Source: Lunularia cruciata (lineage: Eukaryota; Streptophyta; Marchantiopsida; Lunulariales; Lunulariaceae). Taken from it: a DNA stretch of 64,000 bases. A model generated the notes under the pieces. That model was not told where the DNA came from, searched no databases, and saw only the letters and a list, made by a program, of their open reading frames with translations. Both the position numbers and the translations under genes were made by a program. Below, one piece after another: positions 1 to 11,886 of this stretch. Positions within the stretch are counted from its first letter, which is position 1. Every line of letters starts with the position of its first letter. The DNA is taken from the NCBI GenBank assembly GCA_948567375.1, contig OX419758.1:40687473-40751472 (forward strand), in the 5' to 3' direction.

Positions 1-300
1 GGAGTTTTCCCTCATTCAAGTGTCCCAATGTGAATTTCCATTCTCCTATTTCTCTCCTCGATTTCGGTCTTTTACAATGGTGTATCTCGAGCCACTTTGG
101 GTGGCCCCATATAGGAAAGTATAGCCATGGCTAGCACAAGAATAATGATAATAACGCATGATGCTCCTCTCCATCTCTTCCCATACCCTCACAATCCCAA
201 CTCACATGAATAAATACTATCTCTCCAAACCCTAAAAACTATAAACTCTCATAATTTTCAATTCTCATCTCTAAAATTTTCAAATAAAGTCCTCATCAAA

Positions 301-326
301 CTAGAGCATGAATACTCATGCTCTAG
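301..326. repeat. Perfect short inverted repeat
   Basis: The arms CTAGAGCATGA and TCATGCTCTAG are exact reverse complements, 11 bp each, around a 4-base loop ATAC. A short GAAAATT tandem run follows at once. No function can be assigned; it could be a remnant of a small fold-back element. Confidence 0.7.
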
Positions 327-630
327 AGATTGAAAATTGAAAATTGAAAATTCTTGACCCATCACTCCTAATCTGTAATAATCATTCTAAACACTAAAAA
401 CCCTAAAAATCCACATAAGTTTCTACTTAAGTCTCCATAGTCTTCAATCTAGGTACCAATGGAACTGAAATTGGAAAAAAAAAATAGACTATTATAAAAT
501 ATTATAATAAACACCATATTGATAATAAATCAATTCATAACATTTTCTACACATCTCCTTTGCACTTTGATACTCTCTTTCTTTTGATTCTTATAATGGT
601 TCTAGCACTAGGAAGGGAATTTTACTTGTG

Positions 631-739
631 ATAGAGAATTAATGCCAATGAAGGAATGTATTTACTTAATTCAAGAGAGAATAAAGGATACACATCAAGG
701 ATGTGCATCCTTTCCTTCATTAACATCTAACTCTCTATA
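631..739. repeat. Imperfect fold-back, about 109 bp
   Basis: The outer arms (631-655 and about 713-739) pair with few mismatches and share AATGAAGGA / TCCTTCATT. An inner stem (683-713) has 14-bp arms with one mismatch around a 3-base loop AAG. A bulge of about 27 bases lies on the left arm. The shape fits a MITE-like fold-back or a hairpin precursor; nothing else supports either reading. Confidence 0.4.
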
Positions 740-1079
740 TGCTATATTATTTTCAAATTGTTCCATCATTGATATCTTTGGGTAAAAATATTGAATGCCA
801 AGTGAAAAAATGTGGAATTCACTCAAGTCTTAAATGGTAGGGAGCACTCAAAAAATATATATCTTTCCTCTCACATCTCTCTTTTTCCTCTCCTATCTCC
901 ACACTCTCCAATGCCTCTGGACTTGAGGCCTTCTAGGACTTTGGTCCAAGATCAATGTTATGTGATATGCTTATTTAACTTATCTCAAATCATATTTTTA
1001 TTGAATTAATATATTCATAGGCCTTACCAATGTATTCAAAAATGTAGGATTACTCCTTAGCTCCACAGGTAAAATATAT

Positions 1080-1500
1080 GAAGAAACTCAAAGGTGCGGA
1101 TGTAGAACTTATCTCTCTTCAATTTTCTTCATGTATCTGCAATGTACATGAAGAGTTCTCTTTAATTTTTCAACCTACCTTAGTTATAACATTTTTTCTT
1201 CCAAATTTAAGCTTGTGGATATCCTCAAATATAGTTATGATGAGGGTCTACTTTGACTTTCAATCACATACTTTCTTAAAAAGTTTTGGAAAGAAATCAA
1301 ATAAATGGAGATACAAAGAAACCCAAAGGTGCCCATGTATATCCTATCTCTCTTCCATTTTATTTATCAATAGTCAATATTATGTGAAATTCCCTTTCAA
1401 TTTTTAACTTACCTTAGCAACAACATTTTCCTCCCAAATTGTAGCTTGAAGATATCTTCAACATAGCTATGGAGGGTTTAATTGGAATTTCAATCAAATT
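1080..1500. repeat. Two-copy tandem repeat, period about 237 bp
   Basis: The segment starting near 1082 (GAAACTCAAAGGTGC) recurs diverged near 1319 (GAAACCCAAAGGTGC). Similarity continues through the pyrimidine-rich middle to the part around GATATCCTCAAATATAG / GATATCTTCAACATAG. No coding potential is recognised in it. Confidence 0.55.
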
Positions 1501-2544
1501 TATCTAAATTACTTATCTAAGATTTGTATTAAAAATATGTATGAAAGTAGTAAACTTATTAGTATTATGATTACTTATGGTTATTATCTGCCTTTTCAAA
1601 ATAAATAATAAGAATCCATAAATTAGAGATAAGTTAAATGGGAGTTTCAGATATAGAACCATGATGATTTTTACTAGCAAAGCCTCGGGATCCATAAAAA
1701 ATTAAAATTTGAGTACTCATAAACTTTAGCTTCTAATGAATGAACATTCTTGTCAGTTTGAGTACGGGTAGAATAAAGTCCTACTAGGGAGGAGGGGGTT
1801 TAATTTTTCACGTCCAGCTGTTTATTAGTGATTATTTACAAGTATCAAGTTTAGCTAAAATGTCAAATTATAGTCAACTTTTAGTTAATATATGTTGCCA
1901 TGTGGAGTGCATGAAAGAAGTGATAAAATATCAAGTTTGTTAATATTTGAAAATATTCCCTAGTCAACTTTTAGTTAAGATATGTTGCCATGTGGACTGC
2001 ACAACAGAAACAATAAAATATCATCTGTGTTTGTGAATATTTGAAAATATTCCCTCCTCAATGTGTGGTGGTGTGATGACAAGAGTGTTGAATCATCAAA
2101 GACAAGGGGGTTTGAACCAAGTGAATTTTGGTGGTGTGGTGACAAGAATGTTGAGTGATCAAAGACAAGCGGGTTTGAACACTAGTGAATGAATAAACAA
2201 GCCGCACGTGAAATGAATAAACAAGCCACTCTTTCACAAACTAGATAATTATACACATACAAATTGAATTTTGGTGCCTGGAGCTTTGTGGCCTCTTAGA
2301 TCATTAAGATGGAGAGTATGAGAGGTTTTCAAATTCAATTCAATTCCACAAGTCTTGAAGTTGATAAATATTAGATTATTTAGATGATCCCAAATATTTT
2401 AGTCAAATTCACAATGTAAATAGTAAGATACAAATGCAGAAAAGTACAACTCTAAGTTACATGGCCACCTACCTTGTACAAAACAGGAAGGGATTTTCTC
2501 TCACAATGAATAGCAACAAGCTCTACAAGAAATGTGCACGGTAC
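1501..2544. other. AT-rich intergenic DNA with short tandem duplications
   Basis: A 90-bp unit is repeated (starts at 1871 and 1961, both beginning TAGTCAACTTTTAGTTAA). Further on a unit beginning GTGGTGTG and running through GACAAG to GTTTGAAC is repeated near 2067 and 2131. No gene is recognised. Confidence 0.5.
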
Positions 2545-3490
2545 TTGAAGATAAAGATGTTAGAGATTGGAAGTTTAATTACACCAAAGAGGGTTAAACC
2601 ATGAGGAAGTTAAAGAGAGGATGGACAATTATAGAAGATAAATTAAATCACCTTTGTCCACATTTTGATAGGATGGATACAATTTTTGGTGGTTGTGCTA
2701 ATATTTCTCCTCCTTTTCTTGTGAGAATTTGTGGTATTGAACATGATCTTACAACCATGGATATCACATGCTTAGTTCATACAAAGGAAGAAGAAAATTT
2801 GGGAGAAATTAAACATCTTGATTCCATTCTCCTTATATTTTCCATATCAAGAATACATTAATCCCATGAAAATTCAATGTTACATGAGTTTGAGGAAGTT
2901 TCAAAAGGAGTACTTAAATTGGAGTCTAATCCATGCTTAACAAGAGCACATGAGGAGTATGACAGAGAAGGAGAAGAGAATCACTATCCTAGTTATCCAA
3001 GTGGAGGATCAATAGCACAAGAGGATGAGCATCCTATCCAAGAGCTTGAGAGATAAATTACAAGAAGAAATAAGAGAAGTTTAAGAGGAAGAGGCTAGAG
3101 GAGCATGGATAAAAAAAGACCAAAGAAGCATCTAAGGAGAATGAGGAGAACATCTAAGTTTCAAAGGACAAAGAAGAATAAAGGAAGAAGAAGCACATTT
3201 CCAAAGTTACTAAGGTCACTCTTGCATTTGCAACTTTATCTCATGATTTAACTAGTCAAAACATATTGAGGAGCAAGTCTCTAGAAGTTAGAGAAAGTTG
3301 TAAGATAGTTGAGATTTAAGCATCAAAAGCAACAAAGATTGAAAAGCATCATTGGAAAGTTAAGGCAATGAGATCAAAGGTAGAGAAACTTAAAATTAAA
3401 GCGAGAAATGGAAAATCCAAGAGAGTTTACTCTATTACCCTAGAGTTAGCATGAGCATGAAAAACACATGATGAAATTGAGAGTATTATT
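2545..3490 (+). pseudogene. Decayed protein gene, SANT/trihelix-like start, unknown family
   Basis: One frame stays protein-like from about 2545 to 3195, broken by only three stop codons, and then continues in a shifted frame to about 3490 with more stops. The best stretch, 2601-2861, reads like a plant Myb/SANT or trihelix DNA-binding segment: tryptophan-spaced helices, then RMDTIFGGCANISPPF. After it come an acidic, charged stretch and a lysine/arginine-rich part with coiled-coil character. I do not recognise the family with certainty. Such proteins occur both as host regulators and as the DNA-binding partner of PIF/Harbinger transposons, and a dead Harbinger transposase lies at 15880-17060. 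The tie between the two is only a guess. Confidence 0.4.
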
Positions 3491-3572
3491 TAACACTCTT
3501 TGAAACTGATTCTTATCTGCCATCTAGTGATGGGTTGAGCTATAGTTATAATATTGACATTAAATTCCCTAT

Positions 3573-4152
3573 TGTAACACCAATAGCTAGACATATTATC
3601 TAGAGGTGGAAACTGGCTTGGTAATATCTAAGAGGATGTTAACTATGATAGGATAAGTAGATTAGATAGAGATGTCACCAAAAGAGTACTTCCACTAATA
3701 GGGCAAGAGTTGAAAGTACTCTAAAAAATTTAGAGCCAATTTTGGAGGCTTGAACAAAGAGGCCTCAAAAATGGAAAAATTTCCACTTCCAAGGAAAGAA
3801 GCTTGCCTTCTCCCTACATTGTTTGTCTCATCAAAAGCTTTCCAATGGTACCTCACCCATGCAATTTTGAGCTTCATGTAGGACGATTCTCTTTGGTCAA
3901 ACTGGTTTGACCAATTGGATAGGACAAGACCAACATGTCACCCATCCATGCAACTAATCTAAGGGTGGAGCTCGTTGACATGTCACCAATCCATGTATTT
4001 GATCCAAGGGTGGAGTTTCCTTTATAGGGATCCTCCTTGTTATATAATAAAGACAAGGTGCTTTTTTGGGGCATTGGATTATTAAGTGTTGAAGCTTTGT
4101 GTTTTCTCTCTTGTGTTTCTCTTTAAGGTTCTCATGTTCTCAAAATATTACA
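3573..4152 (+). mobile_element. Solo LTR related to the chromovirus LTR
   Basis: The 580-bp segment begins TGTAACACCAATAG and ends AAAATATTACA, the same terminal pattern as the LTRs of the 6864-13931 element. Inner parts match those LTRs in opposite orientation, including the segment around TTATATAATAAAGACAA. It is flanked on both sides by the exact 5-bp duplication CCTAT (3568-3572 and 4153-4157). No internal region is present, so this is a single LTR left after recombination. Its orientation is plus. Confidence 0.85.
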
Positions 4153-4157
4153 CCTAT

Positions 4158-5229
4158 GCTTGAGTACACACCTTGAGGTAGTGAGAATGAGAGTGAGGAC
4201 AATAAGTGGGAAAAAAATAATGATAGGATAATGAGTGAGTTTAGAAGGAAGATTAGTATGGAGAGTGGAAATGAAGACAATTCCATCTAATTTATGTAAA
4301 ACCTTCTACTTTTTATAAAGTTACTAAAAAACATTGAACTCTATTTTTTTATATTTTATTTTGTTTGTCGTGTGAAACAAAAACAAATTGAGAAATGAGA
4401 ATTGAGCACAAAACCATTTAAACCTAAGGAAACATATGGTGATTCGTGTAGCAAAAGCACGCAAACCAATATTGCAACCCTATGGCTTGCATGGCATGTT
4501 TGCACAATGCCATGCAAAACATATAGTTTTTGGTTTGCTTGGCCTACTTTGGCTACTTGCACCTGTTTGTTTAACATTGCTAAGTGCACATACCTGCCAA
4601 GCTTTTGGTTTGCATAGTACTCTTTCACTATTTACTAAAAAGACCGTATTTAAACAAGGAAGACCATATTTTTTTTCTATAATCTTGTAAAACCATATGG
4701 TTTTGTTGAAGTCTTTTAGTTTAGGTTAATTTAGAAGAAAGATCATATGTAATATTGTTTTGATAAAGTCTTTTTAGTTTGTTTCTTTTAATAGGTGAAG
4801 AGTTTAGTTTAGCATGGATCCTAACATCTAGTGTTGCACCTCAAAAACCATATGTTTTGTTATGTTTCCTTTAATACATGATAATGACTATTCTATACAA
4901 TTAATAAAAGAATTTAGTATCATTATGTTTGTCTCTTTTGATCAAATTTTCAAAGTATATACAAAGAGTTTGGGTGCTCACTATGATAAATATAAATGAT
5001 AGCAAGGTAACCACTAAACCCACTTCATGATCATGAATGTAAATGCTCACTATTAATGATAAATATACATGATATCAAGGCAACCACTAAAACCACTTCA
5101 TTATCATAAATTTAAAGTGGACATATATAACAACACCCAAGGTGGGTGATTGTGAAGTACATTGAAAGTACAAACTAAGTTACTTCATGTCACTTTAGTG
5201 CATCATGAAAGTGTGAGTAAAGTATGGGC
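4158..5229. other. AT-rich intergenic DNA
   Basis: No protein similarity is recognised in the open frames at 4356-4690. A diverged two-copy tandem repeat of period about 73 bp lies at 4985-5115 (both copies contain GATAAATATA and CCACTTCAT). Nothing else stands out. Confidence 0.5.
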
Positions 5230-6855
5230 CGTATAAAAAAAAGGGCTATAACACCACATCCATCTCTTCTCAAGAGGATGCATTATTGGCTCATGGAAAC
5301 ATCGTCCTGAAAAATCATAAGGGTCTCAGCTATAATCTCTAAATCTATCTTAGGTCCATTCCTCCTCAAAAAATCTAATAGCTAGAAGATTTGGAAGTTC
5401 TAAATTTGTCTAGAGGAGCTACAAGGATATCTAACAATAGAGTATATGAAGTACTAAATGTCTGAATAGGAAAAAATCTAAGAGGATGTATAACACCATG
5501 AGGATGGTTCCTATTGTAAGGTATCATTTTCCACAACCAATATATCTATACTGGATAAACTTGAAAATGTAAATGTATTATACGGTCTAACCATTGAACC
5601 TCTATACTCATCAATATATCCATCTATCTGGGAGAAGCATATCAGTAGTCTAGAACCGTTGTGTACTCCTATAGGCAAAAATCATTGATCTCACATAGAG
5701 TGCAATAGTGTCTACACTTCCTTCTTTATACAAGTAGTCCAAAGTATAACTTCAAAGCGTGATATAATATTCCATGAACTCCTTAATACAAGGCTGTGGA
5801 ATATACCATAAAGTACTACAAGCTCTATATGATCTCCATCCTCTCCTTTGGGTATTAGCACACCACTTCAAGGAACTCTAATGTCAACCAAAAAACTCAC
5901 ATTAAGTACAATAATCTTATGCCTCAAATTACTAAGAAAAAGATTGTGTGAGATAAATTCTCTAGATGAGATTACCCTCTCCCTCAACTATGTAAGCCAA
6001 TGTACCTTATCCTTCAAGGATGACCTCCTCTGTTGTACCTTTGAAAATAAGAGGAGTGGCTACAAGATCCTCTAAAGTGTGAGATCTTTATGCCAAAATA
6101 TCCTCCCTTACATGCAAATAAGGCTCCTTTTGTGGACCATTCATGAGATTCAACCATGTTTGAGTGTCACAATTGGCTCTCACAACATCAATAGGGGAAA
6201 CTCCTAAGGGTATCTTAATTTCTTTATCTCAAGCCACTCTATAGCCTCCTCTCTAGCAACTGCATATACTACCTTAAGAGTGTCTAGTTGAGTCTTAGTC
6301 TCATGTAGAGTACTCTGGGTCATCTCCAATAACTCCATGGTAATGGTGAACTCTCTAAGGTAATAACTCTCATGAAGTTGTAACGTTCCACCATAAGCTC
6401 TCTTTCTCTAACAAGTACATCCAACTCTGCCAACCTCTCACCTTTAGCACTAATAAGTATATCCAACACACAAGTCTCTGAACTCAAGCTCCATACTTAT
6501 CCTCACTCTCTTAAATAACACTTACAAACTCTACTAACCTTACATGAGGAATCTCCTCTATATATTGATGCATCTCTCTCTTTGCAAGTCTAGTCTTTGT
6601 CTCCATCAAAATATGTTCCTAACCATAATTGCTCCTCCCTCTTTGCTAGTCTACTCTCTCTAGTCCTCACCGTCAACTCCTCCTCTGCAAGTCTACTCTC
6701 CCTCTCAATCAAAAGATACTCTTTGAAGGTATATTGCACCATTCTACATCTGCCGTACACCCTTATATATCTACATGATGAGTCATGCAGTCAACAAGTA
6801 TTGTTGGTAGTGTTGGCGGTTCAAGCCCATGTTGCTCAGCATTTACACTCCTCTC
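5230..6855 (-). pseudogene. Decayed coding remnant of unknown family
   Basis: Read on the minus strand, long protein-like pieces appear in this order: a coiled-coil-like part (about 6480-6220), a part containing DVVRANCDTQTWLNLMNGPQ (about 6170-6110), a part containing LEDLVATPLIFKG (about 6070-6030), and weaker pieces down to 5230. It is heavily broken. I do not recognise the family; a gag-like or other repeat-encoded protein is possible. The chromovirus relic starts directly to the right and its target duplication ATTAT lies at the junction, so the coding stretch was already there when that element landed. Confidence 0.4.
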
Positions 6856-6863
6856 TTCATTAT

Positions 6864-7601
6864 TGTAATACTCCAAGGACAAGAGAAGAGAGAAAACACA
6901 AAGTTCACACTCAATCATCTGATGCCCCAAAGGTGCACCTTCTCTTTATTATATAGACAAAGAAGATCTCTTCCAAGGAAGCTCCACCATAGGATTAGGC
7001 ACATAGATGGGTGACATGTTAGCAAGCTCCACACTTGGATTAATTACTTGGATGGGTGACATGTTGGTCTTGGTCCTATCTGGTTGGTCAAACAAGCTTT
7101 GACGGGAGGGAATCTTTTAGGGAATCTTCTTGTATGAACATCAGAATCACGTGGGTGATGTACCATTAGAAAGCTCTTGATGAGACAAAAAATATGGGAG
7201 GAAAGGCCAGACTTTCCTCTATTTGGGGAGGGGAGCATCAAAACATTTTCATGGCCTAATTCATTTGTTTAGGCCTCCAAAATTGCCTTCAAAGATTTTA
7301 GGCATATTTTGGTTCTTACTCTATTAGTAGAAGTCCCCTTTTGGTGATACCTCTTTCTGATCTGTTTAGTCCATCATGTGTAACATCCTTGCAGATGTTA
7401 CCAAACCAATTCTTGCCTTTCAATCATATGTCTAGCTATTGGTTCTAAGGTTTTAAAGTCTAATTTGGTTTCTGCCCTATTAGTAGAAGTACTCTTTTGG
7501 TGATACTTCTATCTGATCTATTTTCACCATCATGTATAACATCATTATAGATGTTACCAAACTAAATTTCACATCTAGATCAAATGGCTCTTGGTATTAT
7601 A
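6864..7601 (-). repeat. 3' LTR of the chromovirus relic
   Basis: On the plus strand it begins TGTAATACTCCAAGG, which is the LTR end in element sense, and stops at the purine tract near 7602. It aligns along its length with 13399-13931. It carries an extra internal duplication of a segment containing CTATTAGTAGAAGT, which accounts for most of its greater length. Confidence 0.88.
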
Positions 7602-7617
7602 GACCTCCCTCCTTTTA
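7602..7617 (-). other. Polypurine tract of the chromovirus relic
   Basis: Directly inside the 3' LTR, the minus strand reads AAAAGGAGGGAGGTC. This is the purine run expected next to a 3' LTR, where plus-strand DNA synthesis starts in this family. Confidence 0.75.
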
Positions 7618-7689
7618 AGATGCAACGTCCTCGTTGTGCAGTTGTTACTCAAACACTTACACCAACACCAATGCATGTGTCAAATTGGT

Positions 7690-8959
7690 AGCAGGCTCCT
7701 AAGTTGCTTCATAAAGAAGGTAACCTTTCCACTGTAATAGATAGTCCACCTGGTGAATGGCAAGTACCATGTATGCATTTTTAGAGAATACGCTCCACTT
7801 CATATTCCTTCGTGCCATCAATGAGTGTCAGACAAGGTCAAATGTCTTGTGTGGAATGGCACTGGCCCAATCGGGGAGTATATCTGCATAGTAGGGAAAC
7901 ATGGAACATTGGATGGATCTTCATGTGTGGTGGTAGCTTGAGGTGATAGGCCATAGTGCCAACTCGACAAAGAATTGAGAAAGGCCCAATAAAATGAGGT
8001 TTGAGCTTACGAGGTCCAACTAATGTGAGGTTGGTTGTTGATAGCCACACCTGATCCCCAACATTGAACTTCATGTGCATATGATGTGCATCAACATATT
8101 GCTTTTGTCAATTTTGTACAATCTGTAATCTGTGCTTGGCGCTCTCCACACCTTGTTAGATTCTAGAAACAAATATGTTGATTGCGTTGACCTTGGTAGC
8201 CACCGGACAGATCTTCATCAAGCTAGAAGGTGTGAAGGGATATTCACCATACATGAAGAAGAACAAGGTGACCTGGATGGATGCATTCATTGAATTTTTG
8301 TAAGCAAATTCCACCAACGAGAGTAGGGTGTCCCACCTCTCTTGCTCTTCTAAGGTGAAGCCGCATAACATGTCTTCAATAGTGCGATTAGCCCGCTGTC
8401 CTTCTGTTTGTGGGTGGTAAGTTGTGGACATAGCCAACTTGGTTTTGAAGAATCCAAAGAGTGTTTGCCAAAACAAACTAGTGAATTGAGTGCCTCAATC
8501 GGTGATGAGTACTTGAGACAAGCCATGGTGAGAGAAGACTGCATCTAAGTATAATTGAGTTAGTTGTGGAGCGGTCACATCCTTGGTGGTAGGGTGTACA
8601 TGAATCATTTTGCTAAGCCGGTCCACAAAGACCACGATGGAGTCAAACCATGAGGTGGTCTTGAATAATTCACAGACGAGATCCATACTCACCTATTCCC
8701 AACGTTGGTTAGGAGTGGGGAGAGGTTGAAGAAGCCCTTTAAGAGCTTGATTAGAAGCTTTGTTCTGTTGACAAAGTAGGCAGCTGTGCATGTAGTCCAT
8801 CACCTTATTGCTCATCTTGGGCCAATAATAATGGTGTTGGATTGCATCCAAAGTCTTGTTCACTCCGACATGACCTATAATGGCTGAATCATGACATTCT
8901 GCTAAAATGGTGGTGCATAATTCTATGACATTTGGGATCCATACATAATCTATCATCAC
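7690..8959 (-). other. Integrase and chromodomain remnant of the chromovirus
   Basis: In element order, the zinc-binding part comes first (HHCC pattern with HDSAIIGHVGVNKT and CLLCQQNK, about 8900-8750). The core follows, with a segment around VFVDRLSKMIHV and one around TTYHPQTEGQ. Then comes the C-terminal part ending HPMFHVSLL. After it, 7830-7690 reads as a chromodomain (EYEVERIL, then QWKGY, then EPATNL). Integrase inserts the DNA copy; the chromodomain of this branch is known to bind modified histones. The region is broken many times and is not expected to make protein. Confidence 0.85.
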
Positions 8960-8999
8960 AAAAGGTGAGTCCTTGGGTGCTGGTGACGCCTTTGGATGA

Positions 9000-10460
9000 T
9001 TGTGCTTCTACAATCTGTAGATCGGTTTTTTGTAGAAGCTAGAATCTCTAGCCAGAATCAAGGTTAATCTTAACCTCTATCACCAAGTTATTTGCCATTG
9101 GAATGCGGGTGAATGCATCTCCAAGTTGCTTCTTACCTTCCACATAGGTGATTGTCATGTTGAAGTGTTGTTGCCACTCTACCTACTGAATCTGGCAACA
9201 AGATATATCCTTCTGTGTCTCGAGGTAGACTAAAGGTTTATGGTCTGTCTCTACTACAAATGCATTCTTGCCCAAATAATGCTTCCAATGCTTAGTTGCA
9301 AGAAAAATGGCCAGCTCTTCTCATTCTGTGGTGTGGTAGTTGCACTCTACCATTAATAACTTTTGAGAGAAATATGCAATTGGATGCCATCCGTCATGCC
9401 ACTCTTATTGTAGGATTGCTCCTATTACTATGCTTGATGCATTTGTAGCCAATTTGATTAGATGTTTTGAGTCATACCATTTCAAGATTGATGCATGTAG
9501 CAAGGCGGCTTTTAATTCTTGAAAGGCCAACTCTTGTGCGGTTCTCCATGTCTAGTTCTTCCCCTTTCCAAGTAGTGCCATTAAAGGTTGTGCAACCTTG
9601 GAGAAGTCCTTGAAAAATCTATGATAGAATCTCGTCAACCCCAAGAAGCTCTTGAGTTGAGTCTGATTTTTTGGGGCACTCCATTTTTGAATGACCTCAA
9701 TTTTATCCGTCAATACTTGAATGCCCTCTACCCTTACTCTATGCCCCAAGTAGTCTACTTTAGACTTGCCAAACTCACACTTTGAGATTTTGGCATCCAA
9801 TCAATTTTGTCCTAGAATTTGGACGACTTCTTGTAGATGTTGTTTGTGTTCTGTCATTGTGCTATTGTATACTAAGATGTCATCCAAGAATACAATAATA
9901 GACTTATCCAAGTATAGAAAAAATATGTCATTCATTAGACTCATGAAAGTGGTAGGTGCATTGGTGAGGCCAAAAGGCATCACAATATACTCAAAGCGGC
10001 TATACTTGGTTTGAAAGGCAGTTTTTGTACACATCCTCCTTTGCAATTTGGATTTGATTGTAACCACTCCGCAAGTCCAATTTGGTGAAAGATCTTGCTC
10101 CATGGAGTTGATCAAACAGGTCATCCATGCAAGGTAAGGGGTATTTGTTCTTCACTATTTGTTGGTTGAGACCTCAATAGTCAATGCACATGCGCATTAT
10201 ACCGTCCTTCTTCTTCACAAACAAGATAGGAACCCCATATGGTGATATGCTAGGTTGGATGAACCCTTTACGTAGCATCTCCTCAAGTTGAGTCTTACAC
10301 TCCTCCAACTCATGAGGTGATTGGCGATATAGGGCCTTACAAGGAGGTGTCTTCCTTGGGAGTGTCTCAATTTTATGATCTTCTCTCCTTTTAGTTGGTA
10401 ATCTTAAGGTTAGATCATTGAGAAAGACATCTTGGAACTCATCCACCACATCTATCAATT
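9000..10460 (-). other. Reverse transcriptase and RNase H remnant of the chromovirus
   Basis: In element order, 10458-10174 carries the N-terminal reverse-transcriptase part ([15 protein letters not shown], then RMCIDY). 10124-9801 carries the centre ([14 protein letters not shown] and the active-site region [10 protein letters not shown]). 9800-9552 carries the thumb/connection (KCEFGKSKVDYLGH, then FLGLTRFYHRF). About 9540-9000 is an RNase H-like part with a DHKPL motif. The order is that of Ty3/gypsy pol. It is broken many times. Confidence 0.87.
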
Positions 10461-10479
10461 TCTCATGGATTTTTCCATC

Positions 10480-11090
10480 AAGTTGTGTACTCTAGACTTC
10501 TCTTATTAGACCCATGAAACATCTATCGGTCTTACAGATAGTTGCCGTTCCTATGACAAACAGAGGCAGTTCTTGCCTATGTGATTTTTCTTTAACCCCA
10601 ATGATTGACCATTGGTGGGTTCTCACTACTTTCTTCCTCCAATCTACCATAGGGTTGCAATGCTCCATCCATGGCATGCCTAAGATTTGCATCATAACAA
10701 GCTATATGTATCACTCACCACTCAATTGCTTCTTGATATTCTCCTACAGAGAGTGTTACCCGTCTAGGTAATAATTCAATCCTCTCTATTTGCCCATTAA
10801 GTAACTCTACTTCTTCACTCTCATCTCTCTCTAGATCCATTCCCAACCTTATTGCAACAAAGTGAGACAAGAAAATCTCTATTGGTCCCAGATCTATTAA
10901 TAGTCCCACTTGATTGCTTTTTAGGACTCCATTCAAAACAATCAATTGTGAGGTTGCCTTTTGGGACCTTTGCACGTTTTTCTTCTTGCTTCCCTTGCTT
11001 CTCTGCCTCCTTATTGAGCCAATAAGGCCGTGAGGTACATTTATTGGCAATCTTTGTTTTCCGAAGTGATTTCCACCTCCTCCTCTTCAA
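10480..11090 (-). other. Protease remnant of the chromovirus
   Basis: A stretch with GLLIDLGPIEIFLSHFVA is the aspartic-protease active-site region of Ty3/gypsy elements, where D-[ST]-G is usual. It is followed by ILGMPWMEHCNPMVDWRKK, a typical segment between protease and reverse transcriptase. A charged linker lies before it. The region is a decayed fossil. Confidence 0.75.
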
Positions 11091-11133
11091 TGCGCCTCTT
11101 CATGTTGTTCAAAGATTGCCTATATGAAGGCCA

Positions 11134-11881
11134 AGGGCCTCTAGGGAAACAAGCGCACAACAATTGGTAGATATGTGCCCAATACGGCCTGTGAGCCGGC
11201 CTATCTCTCACTCAGGATGAACCTTTTATGGCTATTATGGTAGCGTACCATGTACTAAGAAGGCAAGGAATCCCAACTCCATCATACTCCTCCAAGGCTA
11301 ACACTCCAAGACTCAAGACATTGCTCACTAGAGAACTCAATGAGAGAGAGATAGTTGCAAATGAAAGGATGATGAGTAACTCCTCACCCCTTGTTTATAT
11401 ACTTGTGAAATAATTACGTACCAAAGTTACTAATTACCGTAGTAACTCAAGTTACTAGACTAAAAGTCAAGTAAATTCAAAAGGTAGAAAGGAATATCCA
11501 TTCACATGGGCATATTCCCCTAAGCATGTGGTCTTATCTTGACTCAACCACTAAGTCAAGGATTCCTTCACATGGGCTATCCTTGGACTAAAGAAGAATC
11601 CAAAACAAAAAGGCTTGCGGGCCCAAGAGTTCTCAACTCTTTCCTCAAAGCCAAACACATAGGAATAATACCAAGTCAACACACTAAAATCCAAAAGAGT
11701 GGTGCTCATCTTTTCTACTTCTTCTAAAGTAAAGTCCCCTCTATCTTAGCTATGACTAACTTTAGCTAACCATGAGTAATATAGAACCATCCTTTATCTC
11801 TATATAAATAATATCTCTTAAATACTTGTAATACCAAGCTAAATATCATAATACCACATACATGGACAAATGGGTGTTACA
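11134..11881 (-). mobile_element. Nested insertion inside the chromovirus gag, probable solo LTR
   Basis: The gag zinc-knuckle coding sequence (minus strand, CYNCG) is interrupted exactly here, and GGCCA is present at both edges (11129-11133 and 11882-11886), a perfect 5-bp target duplication. In element sense the insert begins TGTAACACCC, like LTRs of this class. Its far end does not show the usual CA, so the label solo LTR is likely but not certain. No coding sequence is recognised in it. Confidence 0.7.
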
Positions 11882-11886
11882 GGCCA

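Larger units (their letters stand above)
1..1079. other. AT-rich intergenic DNA, no gene seen
   Basis: No reading frame here resembles a known protein, and the short open frames look like chance. The stretch holds a perfect 11-bp-arm hairpin (301-326), followed by three runs of GAAAATT, and an imperfect fold-back (631-739). Both are listed separately. Confidence 0.6.

Noticed and set aside
6815-6835. GGTTCAAGCCC as part of a tRNA gene.
   Set aside because: No cloverleaf can be drawn around it, and it lies in a decayed coding remnant.
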